This document shows positions 63,314 to 64,000 of a stretch of 64,000 nt of DNA, in pieces. The notes under the pieces are model-generated. The model had not been told where the DNA came from. It did not search any database and was given only the letters and a program-made list of their open reading frames with translations. Source of the DNA: CAZUGA01 sp964619885 (GTDB lineage: Bacteria; Pseudomonadota; Gammaproteobacteria; Methylococcales; UBA1147); assembly GCA_964619885.1 (NCBI GenBank), contig CAZUGA010000012.1, positions 38,247-102,246 on the forward strand, written 5' to 3'. The first letter of the stretch is position 1; each line of letters begins with the position of its first letter. The position numbers and the translations under genes were made by a program.

Positions 63314-63957
63314 ATTAAATCAATGACTTGCATGATTCTGCCAGAAGTTACCAAAAATAGCGTCCTCTGCTCATGCCATTTTTTACCTCGGCGATAAGGG
63401 GTGATTACCGAAATTTGGACACCGTTTTCCACCGTAGATCAATAGCCCTATTGTTTGGCTGTATCACTTTTCACTTAATGTTTTCGAGACATCGGAAACT
63501 TGTTAGCCGAACGTGGCATTGGGTTCTGTCAAGTTAGGCTAGATAAGACTCGATTTTCACGAAATCGAAAACTTCGTTGCTATGATAATCAATCACATAG
63601 TGATCTCTCAATACGTCGATATTTAGTTAATCTTGCTTAAGTTGACAAAGCCTTCTAGATGATGCCGGACACTTATAAGTTGTAGTCGGATTAAATTATT
63701 TTCACAGAAAACGTTTGATATGGGTACATTCGAATGACTGCTTTATAACTGGAATCGGTCAATCGGAAATAAAAAATGTACCACAACTAAAAATCATCGC
63801 GTTTATCTCCCCGTATTAAACGGGACGAAATTGGAAATAGGTCTATCCCGTTATATCTACATCGAGCATCCGGTATTTAGTTGGTTTCTATATACAAGTG
63901 TCATTTCGCGCGGTGGTAGGGAATTAATCGCCCGATTTTTTAATTGAACCTGAATCC
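63314..63957. other. Gene-free stretch of about 640 bases after tRNA-Phe
   Basis: No convincing gene was seen. tRNA 3' ends are frequent integration sites, but I saw no integrase gene and no repeat of the tRNA end in the window. A minus-strand frame across the tRNA (63208-63432) is an artefact. No clear terminator hairpin follows the tRNA. Confidence 0.4.
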
Positions 63958-64000
63958 GTGACTTCAACCCCGGACAAAGGGTCTAAAGCACTGAAAAAGA
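63958..64000 (+). CDS. Possible start of a gene running off the window
   Basis: A GTG at 63958 opens a frame (TSTPDKGSKALKK) that is still open at the window edge. The lysine- and serine-rich start is plausible for a protein, but there is no clear ribosome binding site and only 14 codons are visible. The evidence is too thin to be sure. Confidence 0.2.
   Translation, partial: MTSTPDKGSKALKK

Overview
The window is a chromosomal segment of a gammaproteobacterium with moderate GC content (below 50% by eye). Three things point to this: the gene order hslV-hslU-DUF971-ubiE-ubiJ-ubiB, the bamA-skp-fabZ-lpxA-rnhB...dnaE neighbourhood, and a Gram-negative envelope gene set. I cannot name the genus. 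Start codons are varied: TTG or GTG is the only reasonable start for several genes (glcF, prsR, prsT, lpxA, ACC-deaminase-like, rnhB, hslV).

Layout. 1-2231: a cut-off cupin gene, a frameshifted beta-carbonic-anhydrase relic, a LysR regulator and a gene-poor gap. 2232-7044: a tightly coupled four-gene operon, double-FHA protein then PelD-, PelE- and PelF-like proteins. It has no pelA/B/C/G, and its PelD ends after the GAF domain. 7079-13625: accessory genes (glcF, a PLP desulfhydrase/deaminase, a CPBP protease, a VOC protein, membrane proteins of unknown role, a 5'-truncated MddA-type methyltransferase, an orphan protein). 13889-18874: a hybrid sensor kinase and a 992-residue fusion of a SERAC1/PGAP1-like alpha/beta hydrolase with a STAND/NACHT-type NTPase. 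19037-26965 (minus strand): a giant MscS-type channel, a DUF2007 protein, moeA, mobB, a UDP-glucuronate epimerase-like enzyme and a TviB-like nucleotide-sugar dehydrogenase. 27639-35321: an EpsB-type polyprenyl glycosylphosphotransferase followed by prsK, prsR and prsT of the XrtA/PEP-CTERM exopolysaccharide system, with no exosortase. 35494-41096: pstC-pstA-pstB-phoU without pstS. 41308-52576: bamA, skp, fabZ, lpxA, rnhB (lpxD and lpxB missing from their usual places), a GGDEF-EAL protein and dnaE. 52577-53821: a gene-poor gap with an IS481-type transposase relic. 53822-56836: an ExeA-like ATPase with an unusual Walker B motif. 56877-62372: the ubiquinone and hslVU genes. 62505-63313: a DUF4126 protein and tRNA-Phe, followed by about 690 bases in which I see no convincing gene.

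How it fits together. Much of the window concerns the cell surface. There are two separate exopolysaccharide loci (partial Pel and XrtA/Prs type), nucleotide-sugar precursor enzymes, an outer-membrane assembly and lipid A block, and c-di-GMP turnover (GGDEF-EAL). The most unusual loci are the minimal FHA-PelDEF operon, the hydrolase-STAND NTPase and the ExeA-like protein. No CRISPR array, rRNA or intact mobile element was seen.
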